Assembly: GCA_944472155.2 (NCBI GenBank)
Contig: OX235271.1
Coordinates: 26,110,977 to 26,174,976, forward strand
Direction: 5' to 3'
From: Trichobilharzia szidati
Lineage: Eukaryota > Platyhelminthes > Trematoda > Strigeidida > Schistosomatidae
Length of the DNA: 64,000 nt
This document shows positions 22,860-34,479 of the stretch, one piece after another. Within the stretch, counting starts at the first letter, position 1, and each line of letters opens with the position of its first letter. The translations under genes were made by a program, and so were the position numbers. A model generated the notes under the pieces. It did no database searches. It saw only the letters and a program-made list of their open reading frames with translations, and was not told where the DNA came from.

Positions 22860-23990
22860 TTAGCTCAGGCAGCCGAATCAACTCCAACGTAGATGTACTA
22901 ATGGACTTAACCCTAACTCACTTCAGAGACTCAGGGATTGACTTGCTACCAGGGAATAATCTCGTTGACTAAGAATATGCAGACGATATAGTCCTTCTAG
23001 GCGAGGACGCTGACAAAGTGCAGAGTCTTCTGAACACTCTGATCTGCAATCTACGAATGTTTGGCATGTGATTCGCTCCCGCCAAATGCAAGATGATGTT
23101 ACAGGATTGGACTACACCGACTCCTAGATTAGAAATAGGAAGTGAAGTGATAGAGCACGTTGACCGCTTCACTTACTTGAGAAGTACCATCAGCCAGTAC
23201 CAACGGGTTGATCTCCGACGAAATCTCAGCACGAATACAGAGGGCTAGTTTCGCATATGCCAGTTTATGCCGTCTCTGGTGTAGACGTGATATCCGAATA
23301 TCGATCAAAGGGCGTGTGTACTGCTCAACAGTCCGCTCCGTCCTCCTTTATGGCTGTGAGACATGGCCATTGAGAGTGGAAGACATGAAAAGATTAGCTG
23401 TCTTCAATAATAGGTGTCTGCGTTCTATCTCCCGCGTGAAGTGGTATAATAAGGTGAGCAATATTGAAATTAGGCGTCGAGTGATAGGTAAGGAGGGGAA
23501 ATCAGTCGACGAGACTGTGAAGCTACATCGACTGAGATGGTAAGAACATCTGTAACGCATGCATCCTTAGCCATCGCCTTCCTCGACAATGGGCAATGTT
23601 AGCTGATATAGGGCCAAGCTGGAAAAGAGATAGCTAGCGGCAGTCAAACCAAAACATGGCACCAGTTAATGAAATCCACAACAGTTAGTCTAAGCCACGT
23701 AGGAAGATGTAGACTGGCTTCCTGGTTGGGGTCCTCGGGATGGTAAAATTCAGTGGCTGGAGGCAATTGGTGACATGGCTCAAAATCGCTCTCAATGGCT
23801 GTTGCAGATGCATCCACTCCTTGTGACTTATGATTTCCAATGAAACTGTTTTGTTCTTCGTTAATACTATGCCTTTGTCTCACACCTCTGTTTACTGTCT
23901 ATATTATGCATTTCTTCTCTTCCTTTGTGTGATACATGGAGTGTGGCGACTTGAACTGCCGCACATGTGTGCAAGGTTCTATGTCAAAAA
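22860..23990 (+). mobile_element. RTE-like non-LTR retrotransposon, second family, 3' half
   Basis: The plus strand keeps the RT motif C (EYADDIVLLGEDADKVQSLL), a later FAPAKCKMMLQDW block with an in-frame stop, then in a shifted frame (23208-23543) [20 protein letters not shown] and KLHRLRW. The 3' end near 23990 has a block AGGTTCTATGT shared with neighbouring copies. Truncation, a stop and a frameshift make it inactive. Sequence differs clearly from the SR2-like family. Confidence 0.8.
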
Positions 23991-24129
23991 CAGACAGACA
24001 AACAACCGAATTAGTTCAAACCTACCAATTTCTGGCTAAGTATTTAGATGAACTGGTAATACGTTAAATCAAATTCATGACTTGTAATTTACACAGTTCG
24101 TAGTGAAATACTTACTTTCTTGACTTTCG

Positions 24130-24440
24130 GTTCATGAAATCTTTGACAGTTAGTCTAAGCTACTTAGAGAGGTGTAGGCCTCCTGGATTGGGGTTTTCGG
24201 AATGCTAAGAACTAGTACCTGAAGACTGTTCGTGATGTGTCTTCAAATCATTCTCAATGGCGTAGCTGCATCCACTCTTTAAGATCTGCTATATCCATTG
24301 TTGTTCCATGCTACTCTTCTTTCGCCCTCACATTTGTGCTTACTATGGTTCTTTTGAATGTAGTTTTTTCTCTCTTTTGTCTTCCTTTGTTTGGTACGTG
24401 CATTGATGTATTTCTGTGCAACATTCTATGTTGAAACCAG
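24130..24440 (+). mobile_element. RTE-like (second family) 3' tail
   Basis: It repeats the last 300 bp of the preceding element: GACAGTTAGTCTAAGC, GGGGTTTTCGGAATG, GCTGCATCCACTCTTT and the terminal CATTCTATGT. Confidence 0.7.
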
Positions 24441-24559
24441 TAACTTAGTGCTCGTTATTTGTGGTATCAAGCAGATCAAATATTGTGATCTAAATGATTT
24501 CCGTTTCCACAGGAAACTGTCTGTCTGTCTGGATTCAACATACAACTTGGCACCGAAGT

Positions 24560-25340
24560 GCAGCACTTCGAGTTGCCACGTTCAAAATAGCACACTAAGG
24601 TAGACAAAAAAATGAGTGAAGAGAATCAATAGAGTTTTGACAAGTATAAGAGTGGAACACAATGAGTAATGGTAGAAAGGAATATGAAAGATTACAGAGA
24701 CTGAATACATCCGCGTAAACCACTGACAACGATTTTGAGCCATGTCACCTATTGTCTCCAGCCATTGATTCTTAGAGTCCCGAGGGCGGGCCCCAACCCG
24801 GAAGTCTGCATCTTCCTACCTGACTCAGTTTAACTGTCAAGGATTTCATGGATTGATGCCATGTTTTTGTTTGGCCACCACTTACTCTTTTCCAACCAAC
24901 CTGCACCTATATCAGCTAGTAATGCCCGTCCGTCGGGGTAGGCGATGGTTAGGCATGCGCAGCACGTCACCTAGCCATCTCAATCTATGTAACTTTATAG
25001 CCTCTTCGATTGATTTTCCCTCTTTGCCCAACACTCCACGCCTAACGTCAACATTACTTACTTTATTATACCACCTAATGCGAGAAAGAGATCGTAAACA
25101 TCTATGATCAAAAACAGTCAACCTTTTCATGTCTTCAACTCGTATTGGCCATGTTTCAGGGCCATAGAGAGGGACGGAGCGAACTGCTGAGCAGTACACA
25201 CGTCCCTTGGTTGATAGTCGGATATCACGCCTACGCCACAGACGGTGTAAGTTAGCGAAAGCAGCTCGAGCTTTTTGGATCCGTGCTGAGATTTCGTCAC
25301 CAATCAGTCCGTTGGTGCTGGTGAAATTTCACCTCGAACT
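24560..25340 (-). mobile_element. RTE-like (second family) fragment, inverted relative to 22.9 kb
   Basis: Minus-strand 25199-24912 encodes RSVPLYGPETWPIRVEDMKR and KLHRLRWLGDVLRMPNHRLP. With the 22860-23990 copy it forms an inverted pair about 0.6 kb apart. Confidence 0.8.
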
Positions 25341-25519
25341 GTTCAGGACAGCGTTTAACATCCCAAATCATGTATCGAATGGAAATAATTAATGAGACAG
25401 TTGGAATTATATCGGAAACTATTCAAAAGTGAAAGCTTTTATGGATACATTGGTATCCAGAAGTGTACATTATGTGGTGTATTAAACTTCAAGAATCGTC
25501 TACAATATACCACGTATCG

Positions 25520-26540
25520 ATTGAATTATGCAACTCGAAAACAACATCCTCGATCCTTTGATAAGTCAACTACAACTGTATAAGAGATATGTAGATGATA
25601 CGTTTATGATTTGTGACGAAAAATTTGATTTTGACTATCTCCTCAAAACCTTCAATACGGTACACCCATCAGTAAAATTCACCTTAGAACGTGGATGTGA
25701 CATGCCATTTCCATTCCTTCATGTACTACTTACCAGAGGACAAGACTGCACGATCCAAAGATCAATACATATATCGCAAGCCAACCTGGATGGGACAGTT
25801 TACCAACTCCCAGAGCTTTCTCCCACTGATCCTGAAGCAAAACCTAGTACGTACATTATGTTCAAAGATTGGAAAAATCTGTTCGGACGACACGATAGAG
25901 AAAGAATTTAATTTATTAGGTGAAAACCTACTTGAGAACGGGTACCCACCGAGATTTATCAACAAAACATGAAGGAAAAGCCTCCGTTGCCAAACACTAC
26001 AACTGTTCCTAAGAAAACGCTCTTCAGCAGCCTGTAATTTGCAGGTGACATCTAAGTAGAAATTCCAAGAAACCGTCCTTATAAATATCTGAAGAAGACA
26101 TCTCAAGCAGCCACCTTACTCATCGAATTCTCCAGCAGACAGTTAATCCAGTCAAACGTTAAGAATAAGCTACCGCTTTTGTCCGTCTCAGTGTGTATTT
26201 ATCAGTTTACTTGTTCGCGTGGAGCAAAGTATTTCGGCAATACGCAACGTCAAGCCCTCAAACATATTGTGCAACACTGTTCAGCCTGGCTAGCCAGAGG
26301 AGAAAAGGAGGATACCAGCAGCTCTATCCTCGAACACCTTGTCAACTATGAACATCCAGTACCTCCGCATAACTGCTTCACAGTGTTCCTCAATATTGCA
26401 CGAAAGGACTTTGAATACGCCGTCTAAACATAGCTGAATAATTGGCTCTTCGGGTTCTGAAACCGGATCTCTGCATTCGAAAGCACTACATAGCTTCATT
26501 TGCCTTACTGTGGCCAGAGTAAGGCTTTTACAATAATTTC
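25520..26540 (+). mobile_element. Penelope-like element, third subfamily, fragment
   Basis: The plus strand shows RT motif C (LYKRYVDDTFMICDEKF) followed by TFNTVHPSVKFTLERG and, in a shifted frame, ENLLENGYPPRFINKT. After a non-coding or stop-filled section, 26179-26427 holds a GIY-YIG-like piece (IYQFTCSRGAKYFGNTQRQA, LEHLVNYEHP). In the GIY-YIG line Tyr-Ile-Gly is Tyr-Phe-Gly here. RT motifs A and B are absent. Confidence 0.75.
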
Positions 26541-27419
26541 GCTTCATTTTGTTATGTAAGTTTACTATTGTTATTATTACTACCTTATTATCACTTTTAT
26601 TCGTATCATCTTTATTTTATTATCACTAGATTACTGTTTATTAATAAATAACATTGCATTTTCATACAGATTTTATAAAAACACTTTATCGTCTTTCCAC
26701 TACTTCTTGTCCACTCTACACAATCTTATTAATTAGTCATTTTCTCACACTTATTACGTCTTCCCAACTTCTGCCCCTTTTCTAACTTCCAATTAGTCAC
26801 CCCTTCTAGACTACACCTTTTATTACGTAACACGTTTTCGGGAAAAAATGTCACCAGTAACTGATTGGTCTTCTAAATTGTTTATTAAATATAATTACGA
26901 CTGTACAACTTATGAAAATGAATCGTCGAAAGGAGAATTTCCTTCTCTATTTACGCCATTTTTCTTTTGATTGATTTACATGGCATTGTAGCGATAGGTA
27001 ATTCCCTAAAATTATTGCTTTACTGCAATCTTCATTCAACAATGTATGCTGACCTTTACTATTTAAGTCGAATCGCAAAGTTAAAGGCTTGTGGTCTGTT
27101 ATCAACGCCATTTGGCCCGCTGTTGTATTGCGTTCAGTAATTCATGCACGATCCCTAGCTGAGTTAAGTAATAAATATCACTCAATGTTTCTGATCCCGA
27201 AATATATCTCATATTTTTAGACGATCAGTTTGATGTCTTGATTCGTTTCTAGTCTCAGAAGTACTTTGGGAGTTACAGGATAGAAAATTGCATTCATATA
27301 CAGCGTAGTTTGTGCTACCATCAAAATCTCATCAACTCTTAAAGTGTCGTACAACATGAGCGATAGAAAAAAAATCAACTTTGTACGATATTTCATGAGG
27401 TTGTCAGTTCCGACAGATT
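26541..27419 (+). other. AT-rich DNA with an unclassified repeat
   Basis: The first part may be 3' UTR of the preceding PLE. Around 26985-27245 lies a repeat with a copy in inverse orientation near 37105-37375 (shared ATTCCCTAAAATTATTG and CCCGAAATATAT blocks). No coding potential seen. Confidence 0.45.
26985..27245 (+). repeat. unclassified dispersed repeat, copy 1
   Basis: It shares TTGTAGCGRTARRTAATTCC, CCTAAAATTATTG, ATGCTGACC, TTTAAGTCGA and CCCGAAATATAT, in order, with the reverse complement of 37105-37375. It may be part of an LTR or an old transposon, but I cannot class it. Confidence 0.5.
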
Positions 27420-27873
27420 ACCACACACTGCATTTCTATCAGTCTCCCCAAAGGCACACGATTACGCCTCCTAGCCATAGCTGAGGCTTTAGAGATCAAT
27501 AGAGAAAGACCAGACTTATGTGTACAGAAAAGACTTATTCACTCCCTCTGTCTACCCTGGCCCACTATAAGGTCACCAGGATCATAATTTTCCGTATTAT
27601 TATTATTACCATTATTATCATTTTGTGATATATTGTCTTTATTATCCATTTCTCCACCCAGCTTATTTCACCTCATTGTTACCCTTAATTTTGTCAACCT
27701 TTGTGATTTTATACTAAGCCTACCAATTCTGCAACATCTTATTACAATTTACAATTTAGCCTCTTTATTTTATCATTAGACATTATCGGTCAGCCTTCAC
27801 ATTCAGTGTCCCCTTTATTAATGTGTGTTTGTATGTATTTCGTGGCTGTCGCATTTCTCTCACCCCAATGACA
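27420..27873 (+). mobile_element. Penelope-like element (host of a nested PLE), left part
   Basis: 27435-27560 encodes the PLE C-terminus (LAIAEALEINRERPDLCVQK, then SLCLPWP) on the plus strand, followed by AT-rich 3' UTR. The UTR is interrupted at 27873 by the next element and continues at 29060. Confidence 0.7.
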
Positions 27874-29047
27874 TTGATATAAGAATAAAACTTGGGCACT
27901 GTGGTAGAGTGTAATTCCATTATGGGTAAATTTTTATTTTGATAGAGTCTCACAGTGTTATACAGTAATATTTACTGATGACGTTTCGAGCACAATTTAT
28001 TGCTCATAATCATATCAAGGTAATCACACGACTTCCTAAATTCATATATATAATTCCGTTGTTTTTCACTTGATTTTCACTTGATTTGATTGGTAGTATT
28101 ATTTTCCATATTTCGGGTATGAGTGATGAATCATTCCTATTGCATGTGTTGGGTGTAGATTCGATGAACAAGGATTCAGTAATCAAACTCTCTCTCCACC
28201 CACATAGATTACTTTTTAGAATTTCAACCCTCTCCCACCCTATTGTGTGGTTGTGTGTTAATGCATGCATTGCAATTGCCGAGCTTTTTTCTAAATTACT
28301 TATTATCGTGGGATTAACCATTCTTACCTTAGCTAAATTCTTATATTCTGACAATCTGACCACCCTTGACCTACTAGTTTGACCTATGTAGTTGACCTGA
28401 CTCACAGTCATTGCAGGGTATTTTGTAAATTATATTATTTTGTCTAATTGGGTCCACTGGGTCCTTTAACCTACAGAGCTTGTCCCTGAGTGAGTTTGTA
28501 GGTTTAAATGCCACCCTAATTCCTGCTTTATTTAGAATCCTACGTAGTGTCTCAGATGTCCCCTCTTTATATGGTATAACAGTAGATGACTTATGTTCTC
28601 TCTTATTTATGTTATTATTACTAGTTTCACAATTATTTTTATTTTTATTTTGGCCTTTTTCAATCTTCCTAATGAATTTTAGAAGATAGTTATTTAACAC
28701 CAACGCCTCTTCTATCTGTTTTATCTCGTCGTTTAGGTCTTTTTTTGTGCTACTTAGTGCCATTGCTCGGTTTGTTTAACACTTAACTAAGCCTGCCTTA
28801 ACAGTTAAAGGATGAGATGAATTAAAGTCTAAATATCTATCAGAGTGCGTTGGTTTTCTATAAACACTAGTGTGTAGTTTGCCTTCTTCTATTCGTTTTA
28901 TTTTACAATCTAACATAAATGAATTTAGGAAGTCGTGTGATTACCTTGATATGGTTATGAGCAATAAATTGTGCTCGAAACGTCATCAGTAAATATTACT
29001 GTATAACACTGTGAAACTTTATCAAAATAAAATTTACCCATAACGGA
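27874..29047 (-). mobile_element. Penelope-like element nested in another PLE, with inverted terminal repeats
   Basis: The minus strand encodes the linker and start of GIY-YIG (28763-28374: KSSTVIPYKE, FKPTNSLRDKLCRLKDP, YKIPCNDC) and, in a shifted frame, the endonuclease (28411-28010: VNYIGQTSRSRVVRL, SLFIESTPNTCNRNDSS). RT is absent. The terminal repeat at 27915-28046 recurs inverted at 28918-29047. A 12-bp duplication ACCCCAATGACA flanks the element at 27862-27873 and 29048-29059, so the borders are firm. The protein is closest to the 604-2345 copy. Confidence 0.85.
27975..28018 (-). ncRNA. hammerhead-like motif in PLE terminal repeat
   Basis: Minus strand: stem II GAGCA/TGCTC is followed by CGAAACGTCATCAG, matching the GAAAC and GTC parts of PLE hammerheads. 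The CUGAUGA position reads ATTATGA. The inverted partner is at 28948-28989. Probably a remnant or a diverged form. Confidence 0.45.
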
Positions 29048-29059
29048 ACCCCAATGACA

Positions 29060-29345
29060 CTTGTATTCTGTTGACTATAAAACAGCACTATATCACCCAA
29101 CTGTTCATTCACACTTCACATTTTTTCTGACTATACACCCTATACATATTTGATTGACTATGTTAACTAATGGACTATCATCTCAACTTACACATGCACC
29201 CCAATACAGTTTCTGATATTATTTTCATGTGCCTTTATTGGCTATATGTATTCCATTATTCATGGATTTATAACTGCAGAGCCTGAAGAAGAAGTTATCG
29301 AAAACAACTGTTCGCTAAAAATCTTGTTTTGATTTCAATATGGGA
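29060..29345 (+). mobile_element. Penelope-like element, right part of the host copy
   Basis: It continues the 3' UTR from 27873 after the nested element and one copy of its target duplication. It ends with a candidate hammerhead at 29283-29305 (CTGAAGA, short stem II, GAAAAC). Confidence 0.6.
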
Positions 29346-29494
29346 ATATAGCATTTCTATCAGTTGAATTGTTTAAGATTCAAAAAGTGACAAAGTGAAA
29401 TTGAGTTTGCACAATCAGCACAGTCTGAGATGAAATTTCACCTTTTTGGAAATCAAAAGTATTAGATTGATAAATGTTATCTAAACGAATTAGT

Positions 29495-29630
29495 CCGTTT
29501 AATAAATTTGGATAACGTTGTTAGGAAACGAAGGTTATATAGAAATTGTGATGCATTTGAGCAGTACATTTCAAACAGTCTGATCACACATTTACTTATC
29601 AAATTAATTTATGTGAAAAATACAAGCCTG
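29495..29630 (+). repeat. unclassified repeat, copy 1
   Basis: It matches the reverse complement of 45770-45905 closely and 31745-31915 more weakly. The frame around LDNVVRKRRLYRNCDAFEQY and LIKLIYVKN is conserved between copies, hinting at a once-coding element. Family unknown. Confidence 0.5.
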
Positions 29631-29639
29631 TGCAGGTTT

Positions 29640-30405
29640 TTGTCAAGATGCTACCCATTGGGACCTACAGAAATTCGTGAGGCATCTTACAGGCCACCTT
29701 GTCCTACAGGTTCTAATTTTCCAGATCTTTGAATTCCCTCCTCACTTAAATATCATTTACCTACCTAACAATACTCTTTTTATTTACGCACTATTATACT
29801 CTGTGCGTCGGTGGCATAGCGGTTAGGACGCTCACCAACCATGCACATGGTCCTGGGTTCGATCCCCGGCTGACGCACTCGCTAAGCCATAAATAATGCT
29901 GGTGAAGAGGAAAGGTTGAGCATGAGGCTAGCAACCCATCCTGTAAAATAAACACTGCTACAGAAACTTAAAGCCGCTAGCTTGAAGCCCTATGTTCCAC
30001 TGGGGAGCGTGAAGGAAAATAAACAAACTATTATACTCTACTTTATGTTAACTACCTAGGCCTTTATTGAAGCTGAAACATGCTCTTTATTCATATTTGT
30101 TGCTTGCTTTAAGTCTGGTTGCTTTGATTAAAAACACAACAACATCAATGTTAGAACAAAGCTATATCTTCATCGAAAACATCATAGTTTCCATGCTTAG
30201 ACCAATATGGTTAGCTTTAAACATTGCAAATGTATACTATCATTTCAAGTACTATATAGCTTCTTCTTCTTGTATTTATCTTGTAAATATACTTCCAATA
30301 ATTTATTATTCATAATCGCATTTTATACCATTTTGCAGCTGCTCAGAATTTTCTTCCCTTCCTGAATTAGCGTTCAATCGCGTGGCAGCATAGCACTCAC
30401 CCAGA
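29640..30405 (+). repeat. unclassified 530-bp repeat split by a SINE
   Basis: The two parts (29640-29802 and 30027-30405) align in order with 54360-54870: CCTACAGAAATTCGTGAG, CACTATTA, TAGGCCTTTATT, AAGTCTGGTTRCTTTGATTA and TCCATGCTTA. The 54-kb copy lacks the SINE. No coding capacity was recognised. Confidence 0.65.
29803..30026 (+). repeat. tRNA-headed SINE with RTE-type 3' tail and target duplication
   Basis: The head begins GTGCGTCGGTGGCATAGCGG and has a B-box (GGTTCGATCCCC). The body matches the 18.6-kb copy, and the tail (TTGAAGCCCTATGTTCCACT) is the RTE terminus. ACTATTATACTCT flanks it at 29790-29802 and 30027-30039. The paralogous site at 54505-54517 (ACTATTACACTCC) is empty, which fixes both ends. 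Confidence 0.9.
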
Positions 30406-30409
30406 TATA

Positions 30410-31055
30410 CGCTGTTCACTGGTTGACCATAACTATCAGCAGGGAACGGAACGAAGTTTGGGTTGTCGCTGAACTCTGATGGTGACCTTAGTAAACGGTT
30501 TACAATTTAACATTTATAAGAACCTGTTCTGATTGCTTGTACAATAATCGAACAATTTAAACTTTTGAAAAAGTATTAATTTATGATACTTCAGGATTGT
30601 AATTTATAACATAACTGATCGTGCCTGTAAAAATGGCATGCATTTCTTGTACACTCACCCGTTTACACGAAATATAAATCATTATTATTATAATTAAAAT
30701 AAGCAAAATAATGTGATTATTTTGTAACAACAGAAGACAAGGGTCAGGCAACAGATCGTTTATTATGGAAAACCAACACATATTTATAGATTTAAATATT
30801 CATTATTGTAGATTAGTTTTAGTAGAAAATAGAGTCTTTTGATTGGTTGTTTCTAACAGAAAGTTAACCTTGCTTCTCTTTGCGGCTGTGTCAGATCATC
30901 CATATGCTAACTGTATCCGCCCGCCTACGCAAAGCCTTTGTTCTCATTTTCTTACCACCAATATTGGGGACATAAACATTGACGTCAATTACTGTCTACC
31001 AACTTTGGCTAGCATCCAGCTCTCACCACAATTTTACATCCCATCTTGTAAACCA
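30410..31055 (+). other. AT-rich DNA, nothing recognised
   Basis: The frames here (30581-30781 minus, 30843-31139 plus) show no domain; the second runs into the RTE tail. Confidence 0.35.
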
Positions 31056-31059
31056 AGAA

Positions 31060-31335
31060 ACTCCGAGAATGAACCAATGAAATACATCCTGAAGAAAATG
31101 GAAATCTATTGGACATACGCTGAGAAGATCGTCGAATGACATCGCGTGACAGGCAAAATTACGAGCGGAATCCTAGTGGGGAACGACGAGTCCACCGACG
31201 ACATGGAAGAGATCAAGAGAAGAGGAGATGAGCGCTCATCAGCATTCGTGGGATCAATTAGAGATGATCATAGAGAATAGGACAAAGTGTTCTGTTGAAG
31301 CCCTGTGTTCCCCGTGACACCGTAGGAAGGAATAA
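31060..31335 (+). mobile_element. RTE-like 3' tail with a shared 3' flank
   Basis: It contains CTGAAGAAAATGGAAATCTA, CATCGCGTGACAGGC and a terminus like TTGAAGCCCTGTGTTCCCC. Similarity to the inverted copy at 45418-45715 continues about 60 bp beyond the RTE end (31336-31400). Confidence 0.7.
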
Positions 31336-31399
31336 TATTACACCAATTTAACTGTGTTTTAACACATACAAACGGGGGAGCAATCGCGCTTTGCACTTG

Positions 31400-32090
31400 A
31401 AGACGCGACAACATTTAGCTAAATGGCTTGAAAAATAACTGAACTCTGAAACCTCAGCAAACACATTTAGCAGACTACTGACTTCATCTATAGCAAAACA
31501 AGCTGTTAATGTAATTCACAAGGTTGATACTAAAACAGATTTCAAGAATATCTATAAAATCCGCCGGGGGCGTTTGCTGAAATACACTGAGGAGATAGCT
31601 GTCTATATAATTAATCCCTCCCCCCTTGTGTCTATAAAAACAAATTAATATCATCTTTAATTTACATTGTTAATATTTATCTGATTCTATTAACAAAAAC
31701 AGTGTTTCTTGATATCCGTCAAATTCTTAGGTTCCCTCTCATAATGATTACTTCGATTGACCTTTTATTTTTCATATAAACTGAATTGGCAAGTAAACTT
31801 GGATCATACTTTTCAAAATGTATTTCTCAAAAATGTCCCACTTTCCAGATAGACTTCGTCTTCTAATAATCCTGTCCGAATGTATTATCTGTTTGACAAA
31901 GATCTTGAAATTACACTCTAACGCTGTGCATGTGTTGCTGATTACTGTAAGTAGTATTCACTCTATACCATTCATTATATGATCTTTATTTAGAAAATTC
32001 CTAAAAATAAATACAATCAGCCTCATGTCTATTGTCTTCTGTATTCTAATGTGAAATGTATTCACACTCTTTAGGTAAATAAATATGAAA
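31400..32090 (+). other. AT-rich DNA with a repeat scrap
   Basis: A minus-oriented, diverged copy of the 29495 repeat lies at about 31745-31915. Nothing else is recognised. Confidence 0.4.
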
Positions 32091-32094
32091 TGCA

Positions 32095-32270
32095 GATTAT
32101 GGATTTCGTGGAAATTTGGATTAATTCCAGTATAAATACCTAGGCGTCATTCTCTCTGCTCATCTCTCCTGGTCGTCTCATATCTTGGAGATTCCTAAGA
32201 AAATATTCCATCTTACCCTCTACATTAAGAAGTTAAAACATTCTGGTATAACCCAACCCTTACTCCTACC
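32095..32270 (+). mobile_element. CR1-like RT fragment
   Basis: It encodes KYLGVILSAHLSWSSHILEI and FHLTLYIKKLKHSGITQP, the region after the RT palm of CR1/SR1-like elements. Similarity to the 17.6-kb copy stops at about 32270, where RTE sequence begins. Confidence 0.65.
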
Positions 32271-33075
32271 GACAAATTGATCGACGAAGCAGAAAAGATA
32301 GGAGTCCGGGTGAACATAGACAAGACGGAGGTTATGAAAATAACCAACCAACAACAACAACAACAAGAGCAGCAACATCCACCGCCAATCACCATCAACG
32401 GGAGGGATTTGAAAGAGGTTACCTCATTCACTTATCTAGGGAGCATTGCCTCAACTACACGAGGAACGGACGAGGATGTCAAATCGAGCGAGAATCGGGA
32501 AGGCGAGAAACACATTCATCAACCTGAAACCAACCAATCTGGAAATCTTTGTCACTCAGCCTGCATCAACAACAAATTGATTCGGATTTTCAATACAAAC
32601 GACGTCAAGTCAGTCAGTTCTTCTATACGGATGAGAAACTTGGCCAGTGTGTCAGAAAGAATATTTCCAACAGCCTGTTGCAGACCTTTATCAACAACTG
32701 TCTCCGCTGGCTCTATACTCAAGATCGGATAGCCGGAAAGAACAAGAACCAACAAGAAACTATGGGAACAAACAAAACAAGAACCAATCGCTCAACAAAT
32801 ATGCAGGAGAAAGTGGAGATGGATTGGACACTCGCTGAGGAGGCCGTTGGGTGACATCTCGCGTCAGTCCAGTGCTCGATTGGAACCCGAAAGGGAAGCG
32901 GCGAGTGGGACGTCATTGCAAGGGTGACATGGAGGAGATCGTGTGAAGAGGAATTGAAACAGTATGGATTAACATGGACGCAGGTGAAAAGTACAGCAGA
33001 ATAAAGAAGCAAGTGGAGGCGTGTAGTTAAAGCCCTATGTTCCACTAGGAACCTAAGGGAACAATAATAATAACA
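32266..33075 (+). mobile_element. RTE (SR2-like) 3' fragment
   Basis: The plus-strand protein starts just after the RT motif C region (KLIDEAEKIGVRVNIDKTEV) and continues through INGRDLKEVTSFTYLG, in shifted frames, to the terminus AAGCCCTATGTTCCACTAGG and (AATAAT)n. It is 5'-truncated inside the RT and sits in the CR1-like fragment. Confidence 0.85.
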
Positions 33076-33079
33076 TAGA

Positions 33080-33689
33080 TAATTATATATTTTTATCTAA
33101 ATGCGGTATTAAAAATAATGCGTATTTACTCACATCAACTGTAGGTGAGGATACATGCGCTATCACAAATGAAACGTGCTACTCTTTCGTTTCAGTATAC
33201 TTGTGTAGGTAGAACGGAGGCAGTCAATTATGCTTTGGATTTCCTTAGTTAGTTGATTTCTCATTACAGGCCTGGAGGAATGTTGTGATCATTTTAGATG
33301 TTACGTTTAGCTTTTTTAAAGGTGTTCTGTCAACCTTTTTACGTATCTAGAATATGTACCGCTGAAACTCTGTATTCCACCTGAAAGCCCATCACTGTGT
33401 TTTTCCTACTTTCGGGACATTTTCAGACTGTGAGCCACTGGAGTAAGTTCGGTCACCCCTACAGAAGATCGCATCGATTGTTCCCTTGTATTAATCAGAC
33501 CGGAATGCTTTAGTTTCAGGTCTTACAGTATATAATAATGGGACTTCTAGGAGGCCGGAGATTTCCTTCTCTTTCTTGGAATAAACAATTAAAGGATTAG
33601 GTAACTGTTTAAGAATTTTATCTAGTGTCATGTTATTGTGATATGCGTATTTCGATTCTTCTAAGTTTTCTTAGCTCAGTAAGTACATA
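33080..33689 (+). other. AT-rich DNA, nothing recognised
   Basis: No frame with a domain and no repeat match. Confidence 0.35.
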
Positions 33690-34470
33690 TATATTAGTGA
33701 TAAAATTCCTACTTCATTCATTAAAACACCTGATGATGGCTAGTTAAAGGAGACCAAAAACGTATATACAGTTCAGTGACAGAGCATCTGGTCAACTCAG
33801 GACATTCAGCGCCTTTCGAAAAATCCTTCAAAGTAATATATAAAATTCAATCAAACTTATCAAAGGGAGTTAAATCAAGACATCTGGGCATAGCTGAGGT
33901 GCTAGCTATCCAAAAGCTCAAACCCACCCTTTGTATCCAAAAGAATTACGTCAAACCCCTGTCCCTGCCATGGCCATCATAAACAGGTAAAAGAAAATTT
34001 TAATAATGACAATCTCATCACCCTTCTTATCTAAACTTCCTGTTTATTCATGTTATTTTAAGTTTTCTTAATCCCTGTCTACACTACCATATTTTCATAT
34101 CCACTCTTCCTGTTTATTTTGTCATTTTACTATTTCTAAATATTTAATCCCTGATTGCATAAACAATTATTCATCACATTAGTTTTTTATCGAAACATCC
34201 TGTATATTTTGTTATTTCTACATTTCTAACCCCTAATTGCATAATGTCAATCTTCTTAGTTATTATAATGCTACTTTGTTCGAGTTTTATCCGTCCCCCT
34301 GTTTATTATGGCATTCTAATTCCTAATTGTAATTTTTATTAATTTGACCCTTAACCGGAAATTATTCTGGAACTTTCCCATTCATTTGATATAAATACAC
34401 GAATGTACAGCCTAGATGATGACTTCGTCGAAAAGAAAATTTTCTTCGCTGCAATTGTCTTTTTAATAAC
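33690..34470 (+). mobile_element. Penelope-like element 3' end with hammerhead-like motifs on both sides
   Basis: 33776-33982 encodes the PLE C-terminus (TEHLVNSGHSAPFEKSFKVI, IAEVLAIQKLKPTLC, SLPWP). Upstream at 33730-33764 and downstream at about 34412-34433 are hammerhead-like motifs, consistent with pseudo-LTRs at both ends of a very short copy. A TTTT/TATT-rich 3' UTR lies between. Subfamily close to the 27.4-kb host PLE. Confidence 0.65.
33730..33764 (+). ncRNA. hammerhead-like motif 5' of PLE fragment
   Basis: An intact CTGATGA (33730-33736) is followed by a stem II candidate TGG/CCA and then AAAACGTA, where the consensus would be GAAAC and a GUA/GUC triplet. G12 appears to be A, so activity is doubtful. 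Confidence 0.45.
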
Positions 34471-34479
34471 ACCTGATGT

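Noticed and set aside
27975..28018. Plus-strand CTGATGACGTTTCG read as a hammerhead core
   Set aside because: On this strand CTGATGA is not followed by a stem and GAAA; the hammerhead-like order exists only on the minus strand, where the core is diverged.
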